This document shows positions 1 to 5,907 of a DNA stretch of 15,068 nt, in pieces; positions within the stretch are counted from its first letter, which is position 1, and every line of letters begins with the position of its first letter. Source of the DNA: CAYUYV01 sp050331455 (GTDB lineage: Bacteria; Pseudomonadota; Alphaproteobacteria; JAJFIK01); NCBI GenBank assembly GCA_050331455.1, contig JBHJGV010000067.1, positions 1-15,068 on the forward strand, read 5' to 3'. The translations under genes and the position numbers were made by a program. A model generated the notes under the pieces. That model made no database searches and was not told the origin of the DNA. It saw nothing but the letters and a program-made list of their open reading frames with translations.

Positions 1-2473
1 CCTCAAGGGAGTCGTCGCCATTGCCGCCATCCAGCGTGTCGTTCTCAGTGCCCCCTCGCAGGGTGTCGTTGCCATCCTCACCGAAGAGACTGTCCGCCCC
101 CGCATCACCGGTCAGGCTGTCATCGCCGCCATTGCCGAAGAGAGTGTCGTCCCCCTCGCCGCCCACAATCGTGTCCGACTGACCCTCGGACGCAGACCCC
201 TCATCGCCCAGAACAGAGTCCGGGCCCGGGCCCGCGTCGATGCTGTCGGAGGCGAAGCCACCGCGGATGACGTCGCGGTCCTCGCCGCCCGTGATGGTAT
301 CATTGCCGCCGAGACCGGAGATGACGTCGTTGCCTGCGAAACCGTTCAGGATGTCGGCGTCCAGAGTGCCCACGAGATTGTTGTCGAGGGTGTCGCCGTC
401 GAACTGGGATGGCGGATTGCCAGTCGTCACCGTTTCCACATTGGTGAAGGTGATGGTGACCAGGGTGCCCGAGGCGTTGGTGAAGGTGACGGTGCCGGCC
501 GCGCTGTCCACCGTGGGTGTTCCGCCGAGGGCGGACAGATCGAGCACATCCCCGCCGGCGCCGCCGTCGAGAAGGAGGCTGGTGCTCGGGGAGATGACCA
601 CCTGGTCCTGGGCGTCGAGAACGACCCGGCCCGCATTGCCGTTCCCGTCGAGCACAGTGACACCGGACAGGTCCACGGTGCCGGCCCCCTCGACGCGGAC
701 CTCGGTGGCGCCCTCGATGCGCGTCAGGGCGCCGATTTGCGCCGCCGTGAGGATGACGACCCGGCTGCCTGAGCCGCTGATGCCGATCTCCTCGATGCCG
801 GTCAATGCGACCTGGGTAAGGTCCAAGGTGTCGCTGGTCAGGGTGGCGGTCAGACGGTCCGTGCCCGTCCCGCCGTCATAGGTTTCGTTCGAGACGAAGG
901 TGCCGCTGATGGCGCCGATATCGATCACATCGTCCCCGGCACCGGTACGGATCGTGTCCGTGCCCGAGCCGCCGGTGACGGTTTCGTTCCCGGCCCCACC
1001 CGTGAAGCTGTCATTCCCGCCCTGAAGATCAATGGACAGGGCGTTGGCGTTGCCGATGACCTCCTCGGCCGAACTGCTGCCCCGCAGCGCCGGTGTGCCC
1101 GTGCTGCCGTCGAGAAAGGCAAACTGCGCATTGGTCAGATCCGTCACGGATCCGTTGCCGATCAGGGTCAGGACCAGGTTCGGATCGATGGCGAAGGTGG
1201 CGGTCGTTGAGAGGAATTCCGGCGTGACGTTGAAGGTGGTGGATGCGTTGCCAACGCGGCTGATCTCCACCCGTTCCACATTCGCCAGGGTGCCGCCGAC
1301 TCGGGTGGGACTTCCTAAGTCCGACCGGAGCAGCACCGTGTCGGTCCCCGCCCCGCCATCGATGGTCTTGGTAAAGCTGCTTCTGTTACTGATGTTTTCT
1401 GAAAAACCGCCAAGATTGATGGTTTCATCGGCGGAGCCGCCGGCGAATGTGTCTTGCCCCCGGCCGAGAAAGATGCTGAAGGCCGTGGCACTGCCAATGA
1501 TGCTGTCATTGCCGCTGGTGCCGAACACGGTTGGGGCCCCGGGACTGCCATCCAGGAACACAAAGCGCGCATTGGTCAGATCCACCGTCGTGCCATCTGC
1601 CAAAATGAAAAGAGACAGGTTCGGATCAATCGCAAATTCTGTATCAGCAGACACGAATTCCGGTGTCACGAAGAAGGACGTCGCGGCGCCCGTGTTGCCG
1701 CTGATCTCCACCCGTTCCACATTCGCCAGGGTGCCGCCGACTCGGGTGGGACTTCCGAAGTCCGACCGGAGCAGCACCGTGTCGGTCCCCGCCCCGCCAT
1801 CGATGGTCTTGGTAAAGCTGCTGCTGTTACTGATGTTTTCTGAAAAACCGCCAAGATTGATGGTTTCATCGGCGGAGCCGCCGGCGAACGTATCTTGCCC
1901 CAGGCCGAGGAAGATGTTGAAGGCGGTCGAACTACCAATGATGCTGTCATTGCCTGTGGTGCCGCTCACCGTTGGGGCTCCGGGACTGCCATCCAGGAAC
2001 ACAAAGCGCGCATCGGTCAGATCCGCCGTCGTCCCATCTGCCGAAATGAAAAGAGACAGGTTCGGATCAATCGCAAATTCGGTATCAGCAGACACGAATT
2101 CCGGTGTGACGAAGAAGGACGTCGCGGCGCCCGTGTCGCGGCTGATCTCCACCCGTTCCACATTCGCCAGGGTGCCGCCAACTTGGGTGGGACTTCCGAA
2201 GTCCGACCGGAGCAGCACCGTGTCGGTCCCCGCCCCGCCATCGATGGTCTTGGTAAAGCTGCTGCTGTTACTGATGTTTTCCGAAAAACCACCCGCATTT
2301 ACCGTGTCATCGCCTCCGCCCGCATCGACAGTGTCCTGGCCCGAGCCGAGGGTGATGAGGTCGGCGCCCGCAAGGGCGACAATACTGTCATTGCCACCGA
2401 GCGCGTCGATGACGTCGGCATCCGTGGTGCCGGTGATGGTGTCATTGCCCGTGGTTCCGGTGAAATTCGCCAT
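1..2473 (-). CDS. RTX repeat protein, probable type I secreted calcium-binding protein (3' end beyond left edge)
   Basis: The frame is open from ATG at 2473 to the left edge: 824 codons visible, C-terminus missing. An in-frame TAA lies upstream at 2522-2524 with no ATG or GTG between, and an AGGGG precedes the start by about 7 nt. The N-terminus (MANFTGTTGNDTITG) has no signal peptide and goes directly into GGxGxDxLx-type nonapeptides, as in RTX proteins exported by type I secretion through a C-terminal signal, which would lie outside the window. Residues about 61-501 are three 147-residue units; units 1 and 2 are nearly identical, while unit 3 matches only at its start. Residues about 500-690 are Thr/Val/Asp-rich beta-type sequence. 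Residues about 690-824 are dense canonical repeats (DTLFGNGGDD, DTLDGGNGDD). The RTX family is known to bind calcium between repeats; role here (adhesin, enzyme or surface protein) cannot be told. No transporter genes are seen nearby. Confidence 0.93.
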   Translation of the reverse strand, partial: MANFTGTTGNDTITGTTDADVIDALGGNDSIVALAGADLITLGSGQDTVDAGGGDDTVNAGGFSENISNSSSFTKTIDGGAGTDTVLLRSDFGSPTQVGGTLANVERVEISRDTGAATSFFVTPEFVSADTEFAIDPNLSLFISADGTTADLTDARFVFLDGSPGAPTVSGTTGNDSIIGSSTAFNIFLGLGQDTFAGGSADETINLGGFSENISNSSSFTKTIDGGAGTDTVLLRSDFGSPTRVGGTLANVERVEISGNTGAATSFFVTPEFVSADTEFAIDPNLSLFILADGTTVDLTNARFVFLDGSPGAPTVFGTSGNDSIIGSATAFSIFLGRGQDTFAGGSADETINLGGFSENISNRSSFTKTIDGGAGTDTVLLRSDLGSPTRVGGTLANVERVEISRVGNASTTFNVTPEFLSTTATFAIDPNLVLTLIGNGSVTDLTNAQFAFLDGSTGTPALRGSSSAEEVIGNANALSIDLQGGNDSFTGGAGNETVTGGSGTDTIRTGAGDDVIDIGAISGTFVSNETYDGGTGTDRLTATLTSDTLDLTQVALTGIEEIGISGSGSRVVILTAAQIGALTRIEGATEVRVEGAGTVDLSGVTVLDGNGNAGRVVLDAQDQVVISPSTSLLLDGGAGGDVLDLSALGGTPTVDSAAGTVTFTNASGTLVTITFTNVETVTTGNPPSQFDGDTLDNNLVGTLDADILNGFAGNDVISGLGGNDTITGGEDRDVIRGGFASDSIDAGPGPDSVLGDEGSASEGQSDTIVGGEGDDTLFGNGGDDSLTGDAGADSLFGEDGNDTLRGGTENDTLDGGNGDDSLE
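971..2293 (-). repeat. Three tandem 441-bp (147-codon) units inside the RTX gene
   Basis: Unit 1 is 1853-2293, unit 2 is 1412-1852 and unit 3 is 971-1411 (in gene order). Units 1 and 2 differ at only about 5 percent of positions by eye, many of them silent. Unit 3 matches in its first ~160 bp (about 1250-1411) and then diverges, keeping recognisable cores such as AIDPNL and FLDGS. The period is exactly 441 bp (the motif tgatctccacccg starts at 1261, 1702 and 2143), so the reading frame is kept. Each unit begins with GGFSENISN, then one RTX-like GGAGTDTV stretch, and ends with GNDSIIG/GGSADETI-type repeats. Confidence 0.9.
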
Positions 2474-2865
2474 GGCGCGCCCCTGTTTCCCATCTTTCTT
2501 CCAAGGGAGAAAACTCCCGTATTAGGATGGGTACACAAAGAGAGTACACGCGTCAAATCATGTCTCAAAGCGAGATTAAATGAAAATTCAATATGAATGT
2601 TCGGTGACAAATCCTGTCGCGTTCAATAATGCACGCCAATCATCCATCGGTTTTCAACGCATTCCGATGAAAATCCTAAGACATGCATCGTGATCCTCTT
2701 GAGCATGTCTTCGCGTTATTGACGGTGTGGCCGCCAAGCGCAACCCACAGTCTGCACCATCTCTGGTGCTGATGCTGATCAGAGGGTCGAAGCCGTCACA
2801 ACTCACGGGCCTGGCCGACGCATGACGCGGCAATCCACCCGTGACACTGAATAATGATTGATCTG
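2474..2865. other. Upstream region of the RTX gene, no gene seen
   Basis: This AT-richer 392-bp stretch lies between the RTX start and the tRNA fragment; no convincing ORF is found. On the minus strand a TTGACG (2551-2556) could be a -35 box, but no good -10 follows at 17 bp. Two GTACAC copies (2531-2536, 2544-2549; 13 bp apart) lie just downstream of it and could be a regulator half-site pair. A 9-bp perfect inverted repeat is at 2678-2711. All are weak on sequence alone. Confidence 0.5.
2678..2711. promoter_or_regulatory. Perfect 9-bp inverted repeat upstream of the RTX gene
   Basis: AAGACATGC (2678-2686) and GCATGTCTT (2703-2711) are perfect inverse complements separated by 16 nt. There is no T-run after either arm, so a terminator is unlikely. 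The spacing would place the two arms about 25 bp apart, compatible with a dimeric regulator site or an RNA hairpin in a leader. Function is inferred only from the symmetry. Confidence 0.3.
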
Positions 2866-2918
2866 GAGAAAATGGCGGGCGTGACGGGGCTCGAACCCGC
2901 GACCTCCGGCGTGACAGG
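2866..2918 (-). mobile_element. Direct repeat of the tRNA-Asp 3' end, probable distal attachment site
   Basis: These 53 bp match 5855-5907 with one mismatch (2880 C versus 5869 A). Positions 2873-2918 correspond to the last 46 nt of the intact tRNA-Asp (anticodon loop to CCA) and 2866-2872 to the 7 nt beyond it. The 5' half of a tRNA is absent: from 2919 the sequence is unrelated. A tRNA 3'-end copy in direct orientation is the classic footprint of site-specific integration. Alternative: a decayed second tRNA-Asp copy, less likely because the match also extends past the CCA. Confidence 0.8.
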
Positions 2919-3221
2919 GCAGACCCGCATTGAGATTTCAGTCGATGCTCATCGGTGTCTGTGGATTTCCTTTGAGTCTCAATACCTTATGTCCATCTTG
3001 AAAACTTCACCGATTTAGCCCGAATAAGCACTTTTGCTGTAGGGCCCGGAGTCTTGCATTTCTGGTCCCTTTCTCTTTGCCCATTTCAGCACCGATTTGA
3101 CACCCGCTACGAGCACCGCAATTCACTGGATGTCCACGCTCAGGCAAAGCTGATCCGCGACCTTACTGAGGAGACCGAAGTCTTGACCTTCAAAACATAC
3201 CGTTCGGGAACGCCGATACTG
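2919..3221. other. Low-GC island segment, no recognisable gene
   Basis: This 303-bp stretch between the tRNA fragment and the end of the PIN toxin gene is the most AT-rich part of the window. A plus-strand frame is open from 3054, with residues such as RYEHRNSLDVHAQAK, but it has no ribosome binding site and runs into the antisense of the toxin gene. I do not recognise it; it may be the wreck of an older island gene. A short CGTTC-GG-GAACG inverted repeat at 3201-3212 lies just past the toxin stop, too small a loop to call a terminator. Confidence 0.4.
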
Positions 3222-3650
3222 TTACGGCCGCCAAGGGTTTTCCACGCTGATCTTGAGATCAGCGAATTCCCTCCCATTGCGGGTTACGAGGATCAAATCC
3301 CGGCACAAGGCCGTTGCCGCGATCATGGCGTCAGGCACGTGATCATCCAATGGACGGCCTGCCCGGCGTTTGGTCTCCATGATGTCAGCACACGCAATCG
3401 CCGCAACCTCGTCCCAGGCAATAATTCGATCCCGGAAGAGTGAACCGAGGAGAGCCGTAAATCGTCCCGACAGATCATCCCGACGCCGACCCGGATTGAG
3501 AAGCCGTATGCCGTTGTGGATGTCCCAGACGGTCACGGCGGAAAGCGCCATGCCGTCTTTCGCGATACGATCGACGTGATCCTGAACCGGGGCGTGCGGC
3601 GCGGGCCGCATCATCTCCGAAATGACGTTGGTGTCGAGAACGTACTTCAC
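3222..3650 (-). CDS. PIN-domain ribonuclease toxin, VapC/FitB type
   Basis: A PIN-fold toxin, by family knowledge a Mg2+-dependent RNase that cuts tRNA or mRNA when free of its antitoxin. The likely start is GTG at 3650, giving 142 residues beginning MKYVLDTNVISEM, the usual opening of this family. A TTG at 3659 would add three residues and overlaps the upstream antitoxin stop. Counting from GTG, visible acidic residues are D6 (LDTN), D43 (TVWDI, where the family usually has Glu), D107 (VPDAMIA) and E128 (TRNGREF, usually Asp). The C-terminus ends NPW as in FitB-like proteins. Length is normal and there are no frameshifts. There is no Shine-Dalgarno box, so translation probably depends on coupling to the upstream antitoxin frame, which ends TGA at 3656-3658. 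That antitoxin is broken, so toxin output may be low. The two acidic substitutions leave it uncertain whether the enzyme is active. Confidence 0.85.
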   Translation of the reverse strand: MKYVLDTNVISEMMRPAPHAPVQDHVDRIAKDGMALSAVTVWDIHNGIRLLNPGRRRDDLSGRFTALLGSLFRDRIIAWDEVAAIACADIMETKRRAGRPLDDHVPDAMIAATALCRDLILVTRNGREFADLKISVENPWRP

Positions 3651-3655
3651 ATTTG

Positions 3656-3917
3656 TCAATTGTCAGAAGAGTCAACCAGAAAACGCACCGGCTGAAATCC
3701 GACACGGCTGCGTTCCGGCAAGTCGACCGCGTGATCCGGCCCGAAATAATGTCTGAAAACGGCCGACGGCGTTTCGACGGCTCCATGTTCGGCACGCTTT
3801 TCCTCGATCAAACGGCGAATTTAGGCTTCCATGGACAGGCCGAGCCTCTTGGCTTCCTGTTGAACCCCGCGCCTTGTCAGGCGGATCAATGTCTCGGACT
3901 GTAATGGTGGCGCTCAT
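3656..3917 (-). pseudogene. Broken ribbon-helix-helix (FitA-like) antitoxin
   Basis: The ATG at 3917 (GGAG 8 nt upstream) opens MSATITVRDID, a typical antitoxin DNA-binding strand. The rest of the protein is in the next frame: TLIRLTRRGVQQEAKRLG, then LSMEA, an in-frame TAA (about 3821-3823), then IRRLIEEKRAEHG and the tail HYFGPDHAVDLP, ending TGA at 3656-3658, touching the toxin start. The gene thus carries a frameshift near 3890 plus a nonsense codon about 25 codons later. In intact relatives the frame would be about 80-90 residues. Two lesions argue against sequencing error or programmed frameshifting. The retained C-terminal part is the toxin-binding half, but it has no own start with a ribosome binding site. 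Confidence 0.75.
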
Positions 3918-3939
3918 GGGTTCTCCATCAATCACATTC

Positions 3940-3976
3940 ATGCTAGCATTATACGCTTGTGCACTGACGCATTCAG
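3940..3976 (-). promoter_or_regulatory. Promoter and palindromic operator of the broken toxin-antitoxin operon
   Basis: On the minus strand a perfect TATAAT -10 box lies at 3948-3953; the hexamer 17 bp upstream (3971-3976, CTGAAT) is a weak -35. A perfect 10-bp palindrome ATGCTAGCAT (3940-3949) overlaps the -10 box and start point, about 23 nt before the antitoxin ATG. This is the usual place for autorepression by antitoxin or toxin-antitoxin complex. The site is intact although the antitoxin reading frame is not. Confidence 0.55.
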
Positions 3977-3993
3977 GTGGTTCAGCTTATACT

Positions 3994-4091
3994 GTCTTTA
4001 CGAGGAGCGTCAGCGACGACGCAATCCAGAGCCGCACACGCTGAGTATTCTTCCCTGGATCGCCGCGCGGCCTTTGGCCGCTCGCGATGAC
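3994..4091. repeat. Solitary palindromic repeat element, 98 bp
   Basis: The ends are GTCTTTACGAGGAGCG and the inverse of GTCATCGCGAGCG, with CGCAATCCAG and CTGGATCGCC as inner arms. The right arm contains a nested palindrome (CGGCCTTTGGCCG). It belongs to the same family as the tandem copies at 5111-5629. Such GTCAT...ATGAC elements are common between genes in Alphaproteobacteria and form long hairpins in either strand. Confidence 0.75.
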
Positions 4092-4364
4092 GACCTGCAC
4101 CGCGATCTCCTCGTCCACGACCGAGAGCTTGATGGCCGCAAGATCAAAGCCGCTGCTCTTGGAGGCGGAGCTGTGACGGACGGACTTCAGCGTTCGGAGT
4201 TTTTCGGATATGCCGGTCGCCAAACCGGTCTGGAACGCATTGAACGCAATAATGAGTTATTTCTGGTCGCGACTCCCACAGGCGTCCCGGATCGCCCGCG
4301 GGGACACCATGGCGGGTGGCCATAGCCGACCAGCCAGCGTGTCGAACAAACAACCGCGCCCGCA
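4092..4364. other. Unassigned island segment, possible gene remnant on the minus strand
   Basis: No complete gene is seen. On the minus strand a frame reading AFNAFQTGLATGISEKL, then FDLAAIKLSVVDEEIAVQVV, has protein-like composition from about 4250 to 4092 and then runs directly into the palindromic element at 3994-4091, as if truncated by its insertion. It has no start with a ribosome binding site, and a stop lies just upstream of this stretch. I do not recognise a family. Confidence 0.3.
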
Positions 4365-4393
4365 TTGATTTTTAACCCGCCCCGCCTTACACT
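4365..4393 (+). promoter_or_regulatory. Promoter of the intact antitoxin-toxin operon
   Basis: TTGATT (4365-4370) and TACACT (4388-4393) are separated by exactly 17 bp and fit a housekeeping sigma promoter at 4 of 6 positions each. They lie 32 nt upstream of the antitoxin ATG. Confidence 0.5.
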
Positions 4394-4399
4394 ACTTCA

Positions 4400-4412
4400 T
4401 TACTGCAAGTAA
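4400..4412 (+). promoter_or_regulatory. Inverted-repeat operator candidate before the AbrB-type antitoxin
   Basis: TTACT-GCA-AGTAA is a perfect 5+3+5 inverted repeat located at the expected transcription start and partly overlapping the AAGGAG ribosome binding site (4411-4416). AbrB-type antitoxins usually repress their own operon from such sites; the assignment is positional inference. Confidence 0.4.
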
Positions 4413-4425
4413 GGAGCACCCAGCT

Positions 4426-4668
4426 ATGAGCACGGCAACGGTGACGTCCAAAGGACAATTAACGCTGCCCAAGGAGATACGCGACGCGCTTGGTCTGAGC
4501 GCAGGCGATAAGGTGAATTTCGTTCTGATGAAAGACGGGAATTACGCGCTTCTGCCGGCGACCCATTCGGTCAAAACATTGGAAGGGTTCTTTCACCAGC
4601 CGGGGCGCAAGCCGGTTTCCTTGGAAGAGATGGATGAGGCCATTGCCGATGGGGCGACGGGCGCGTGA
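4426..4668 (+). CDS. AbrB/SpoVT-type antitoxin (VapB-like)
   Basis: An 80-residue protein with a swapped-hairpin AbrB-type DNA-binding domain at residues 2-48 (TSKGQLTLPKEIRDALGL, then GDKVNFV). The remaining residues (about 49-80, acidic, EEMDEAIADG) fit a toxin-neutralising tail. Family knowledge: it binds and inhibits the partner PIN toxin and represses the operon. Start ATG 4426 follows AAGGAG by 9 nt. The promoter at 4365-4393 and inverted repeat at 4400-4412 lie directly upstream. The stop overlaps the toxin start by 4 nt (GTGA at 4665-4668), showing translational coupling. Length and domain are normal and nothing is broken. Confidence 0.92.
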   Translation: MSTATVTSKGQLTLPKEIRDALGLSAGDKVNFVLMKDGNYALLPATHSVKTLEGFFHQPGRKPVSLEEMDEAIADGATGA

Positions 4669-5081
4669 TCGGTCTCGATACGAATGTATTGGTCCGGTAT
4701 TTGATGAAAGATGATCCTGCGCAGAGCCCCATCGCCGTCGAAGTCATATCGAACCTCAGCCGGGACGAACCAGGCTACGTCACCTCCATAGTCCTCGCGG
4801 AATTAAGTTGGGTCTTGACGCGAGCCTATAAGGAGCCGCGCAACAGGATCGCTGACGGGCTGGAGGCCTTGCTGCGCTCGAATGATCTGGTGATCGAGAA
4901 CCGCGCAGCGAGCTTTCGCGCCTTAGCACTCTACCGCGCAGGGCGCAGCGTTGATTTTGCCGATGCGTTGATCGCGATGACCGCATCGCTTGCCGGAGCT
5001 TTGGAGACAGTGAGCTTTGATCGCAAGGCAGCCGCCGAAGCGGGCATGCGACTGCTTGAACGATCAGTAGGCGTCACATGA
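4665..5081 (+). CDS. vapC: PIN-domain ribonuclease toxin (VapC family)
   Basis: A 138-residue PIN protein, full length for VapC. It starts at GTG 4665 inside the antitoxin stop (4-nt overlap), so it is coupled and has no separate ribosome binding site. Visible active-site acids are D5 (GLDTNVLVRY), E46 (VLAELSW), D97 and D100 (SVDFADALIA), with D119 (SFDRK) completing the usual set. By family knowledge it is a Mg2+-dependent endoribonuclease inhibited by the adjacent AbrB-type antitoxin. Unlike the other PIN gene at 3222-3650, all catalytic positions and the antitoxin are intact, so this is probably the functional addiction module of the island. It shares little sequence with the other toxin, so they are separate acquisitions rather than a duplication. 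Confidence 0.92.
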   Translation: MIGLDTNVLVRYLMKDDPAQSPIAVEVISNLSRDEPGYVTSIVLAELSWVLTRAYKEPRNRIADGLEALLRSNDLVIENRAASFRALALYRAGRSVDFADALIAMTASLAGALETVSFDRKAAAEAGMRLLERSVGVT

Positions 5082-5110
5082 AACATTTTCTCCGACTGCT
5101 GGCGCCCTCC

Positions 5111-5629
5111 GTATATTTTCCGTATGAGGAGATCCCCGTACCCTCGGCTGCCGCGTCGCTTCGCTCCTCGCAGTGACTGCGCCGTCATCGCGAGCGCAGC
5201 GCAGCGATCCAGGGAGGTGTGGGATATTTTTCCCTATAAGGAGATCCCCGTGCCCGTACCCTGGGCTGCCGCGTCGCTTCGCTCCTCGCAGTGACGGTTT
5301 AAAGGATCTCGGAATAAGGTCCTTTTCCTTCATTCTACCCAGCCTGCGCCGTCATCGCGAGCGCAGCGTGGCGATCCAGGGAGATGCGGGATATTTTTCC
5401 GTATGAGGAAATCTCCGTGCCCTTACCCTGGGCTGCCGCGTCGCTTCGCTCCTCGCAGTGACGGATGAAAGGGGCTCGGAATAAGGGCCTTTCCCTTCAT
5501 TCGAGCCCGCCTGCGTCGTCATCGCGAGCGCAGCGCGGCGATCCAGGGAGGTGTGGGATATTTTTCCGTATGAGGAGATCCCCGTGCCCGTACCCTGGGC
5601 TGCCGCGTCGCGTCGCTCCTCGCAGTGAC
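5111..5629. repeat. Tandem array of palindromic repeat elements, 167-bp period
   Basis: Three full 112-bp elements lie at 5184-5295, 5351-5462 and 5518-5629, each starting GTCATCGCGAGCGCAGCG and ending CTTCGCTCCTCGCAGTGAC (the last has CGTCGCTCC). The ends are imperfect inverted repeats of about 30 bp around a centre with ATATTTTTCC and GGAGATCCCC. The two 55-bp spacers (5296-5350, 5463-5517) are also alike (CTCGGAATAAGG...CCTTCATTC), so the real unit is 167 bp. A fourth copy keeps only its right part (5111-5177). Frames through the repeats give pseudo-proteins with RSEATRQ- or RGAKRRG-like strings, a known artefact of this repeat family. Confidence 0.88.
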
Positions 5630-5644
5630 GGTTTAACCGACATT

Positions 5645-5816
5645 CCCCTATGACGCTCAAAATCGCAGTGCCGGACGCAATCTGAATGCCGCGGCTGTCG
5701 GCGAGTGCGTCCCCCGCCAGATCCGCCAGGTCAAGCGGGTCGTCCAGGTCTCGAAATGCGAGGCGGCCAGCATCCAAGGTGAGCCGGGAGCCGTGAAAGT
5801 CCCGTTTCAAACGAGG
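5645..5816 (-). pseudogene. Possible IS1380-type transposase N-terminal fragment
   Basis: About 45 codons from 5816 downwards read KRDFHGSRLTLDAGRLAF, then RDLDDPLDLADLAGDALADS. This resembles the N-terminal F-G-x-LTSDAGLLL-REL-D-LGL pattern of IS1380-family transposases from memory; no database check was possible. The match stops after DSRG, before a further ~20 codons of unrelated sequence, and the frame then enters the palindromic array. No terminal inverted repeats or complete transposase are present. It sits next to the tRNA attachment end. Alternative: a fortuitous resemblance. Confidence 0.45.
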
Positions 5817-5854
5817 GCTTAATTGCCTGCCCTCATAACCATTTGATTTTACAA

Positions 5855-5907
5855 GAGAAAATGGCGGGAGTGACGGGGCTCGAACCCGCGACCTCCGGCG
5901 TGACAGG
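5855..5907 (-). mobile_element. Direct repeat within tRNA-Asp, probable proximal attachment site
   Basis: Partner of 2866-2918 (53 bp, one mismatch), in the same orientation. It covers the tRNA from the anticodon loop to CCA plus 7 nt downstream. Integration here would leave the tRNA gene complete, as observed. Confidence 0.75.

Larger units (their letters stand above)
2866..5907. mobile_element. Putative integrase-less mini-island at tRNA-Asp
   Basis: About 2.94 kb of DNA lies between two copies of a 53-bp sequence, the right copy being the 3' part of the functional tRNA-Asp. Base composition is visibly lower in GC than the flanking tesA-ybbAP and RTX genes. Contents: one PIN toxin with a broken antitoxin, one intact AbrB-type antitoxin/PIN toxin pair, palindromic repeats and a transposase scrap. 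No integrase or excisionase was recognised, so this is either a decayed element, a passenger mobilised in trans, or the remainder after a deletion. The boundaries are seen directly; mobility is inferred. Confidence 0.65.

Noticed and set aside
240..881. Plus-strand frame near the left edge
   Set aside because: Antisense of the RTX gene, same reason as the longer antisense frame.
1032..2525. Long open frame on the plus strand (497 codons)
   Set aside because: It is antisense to the RTX gene; the repeated GC-rich codons of the RTX repeats leave the opposite strand open. The minus-strand frame gives clear RTX motifs and this one gives none.
2873..2918. A second tRNA-Asp gene
   Set aside because: Only the 3' 46 nt are present; the acceptor 5' strand, D-arm and 5' anticodon stem are missing, so no cloverleaf can form.
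3201..3212. CGTTC-GG-GAACG as terminator of the first toxin gene
   Set aside because: The 2-nt loop is too small for a stable hairpin and the T-run on the minus strand is several bases away.
3954..4325. Plus-strand open frame between the two toxin-antitoxin operons
   Set aside because: It crosses the palindromic element, has no ribosome binding site and a composition unlike real neighbours.
5111..5629. CRISPR-like regular spacing
   Set aside because: Repeats are 112 bp, palindromic, and the 55-bp spacers are similar to each other; there are no cas genes. It is an amplified intergenic palindrome.
5064..5810. Several open frames reading through the repeat array (RGAKRRG- and SEATRQ-like peptides)
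   Set aside because: These peptides are the known translation artefacts of the palindromic repeat and lack ribosome binding sites.
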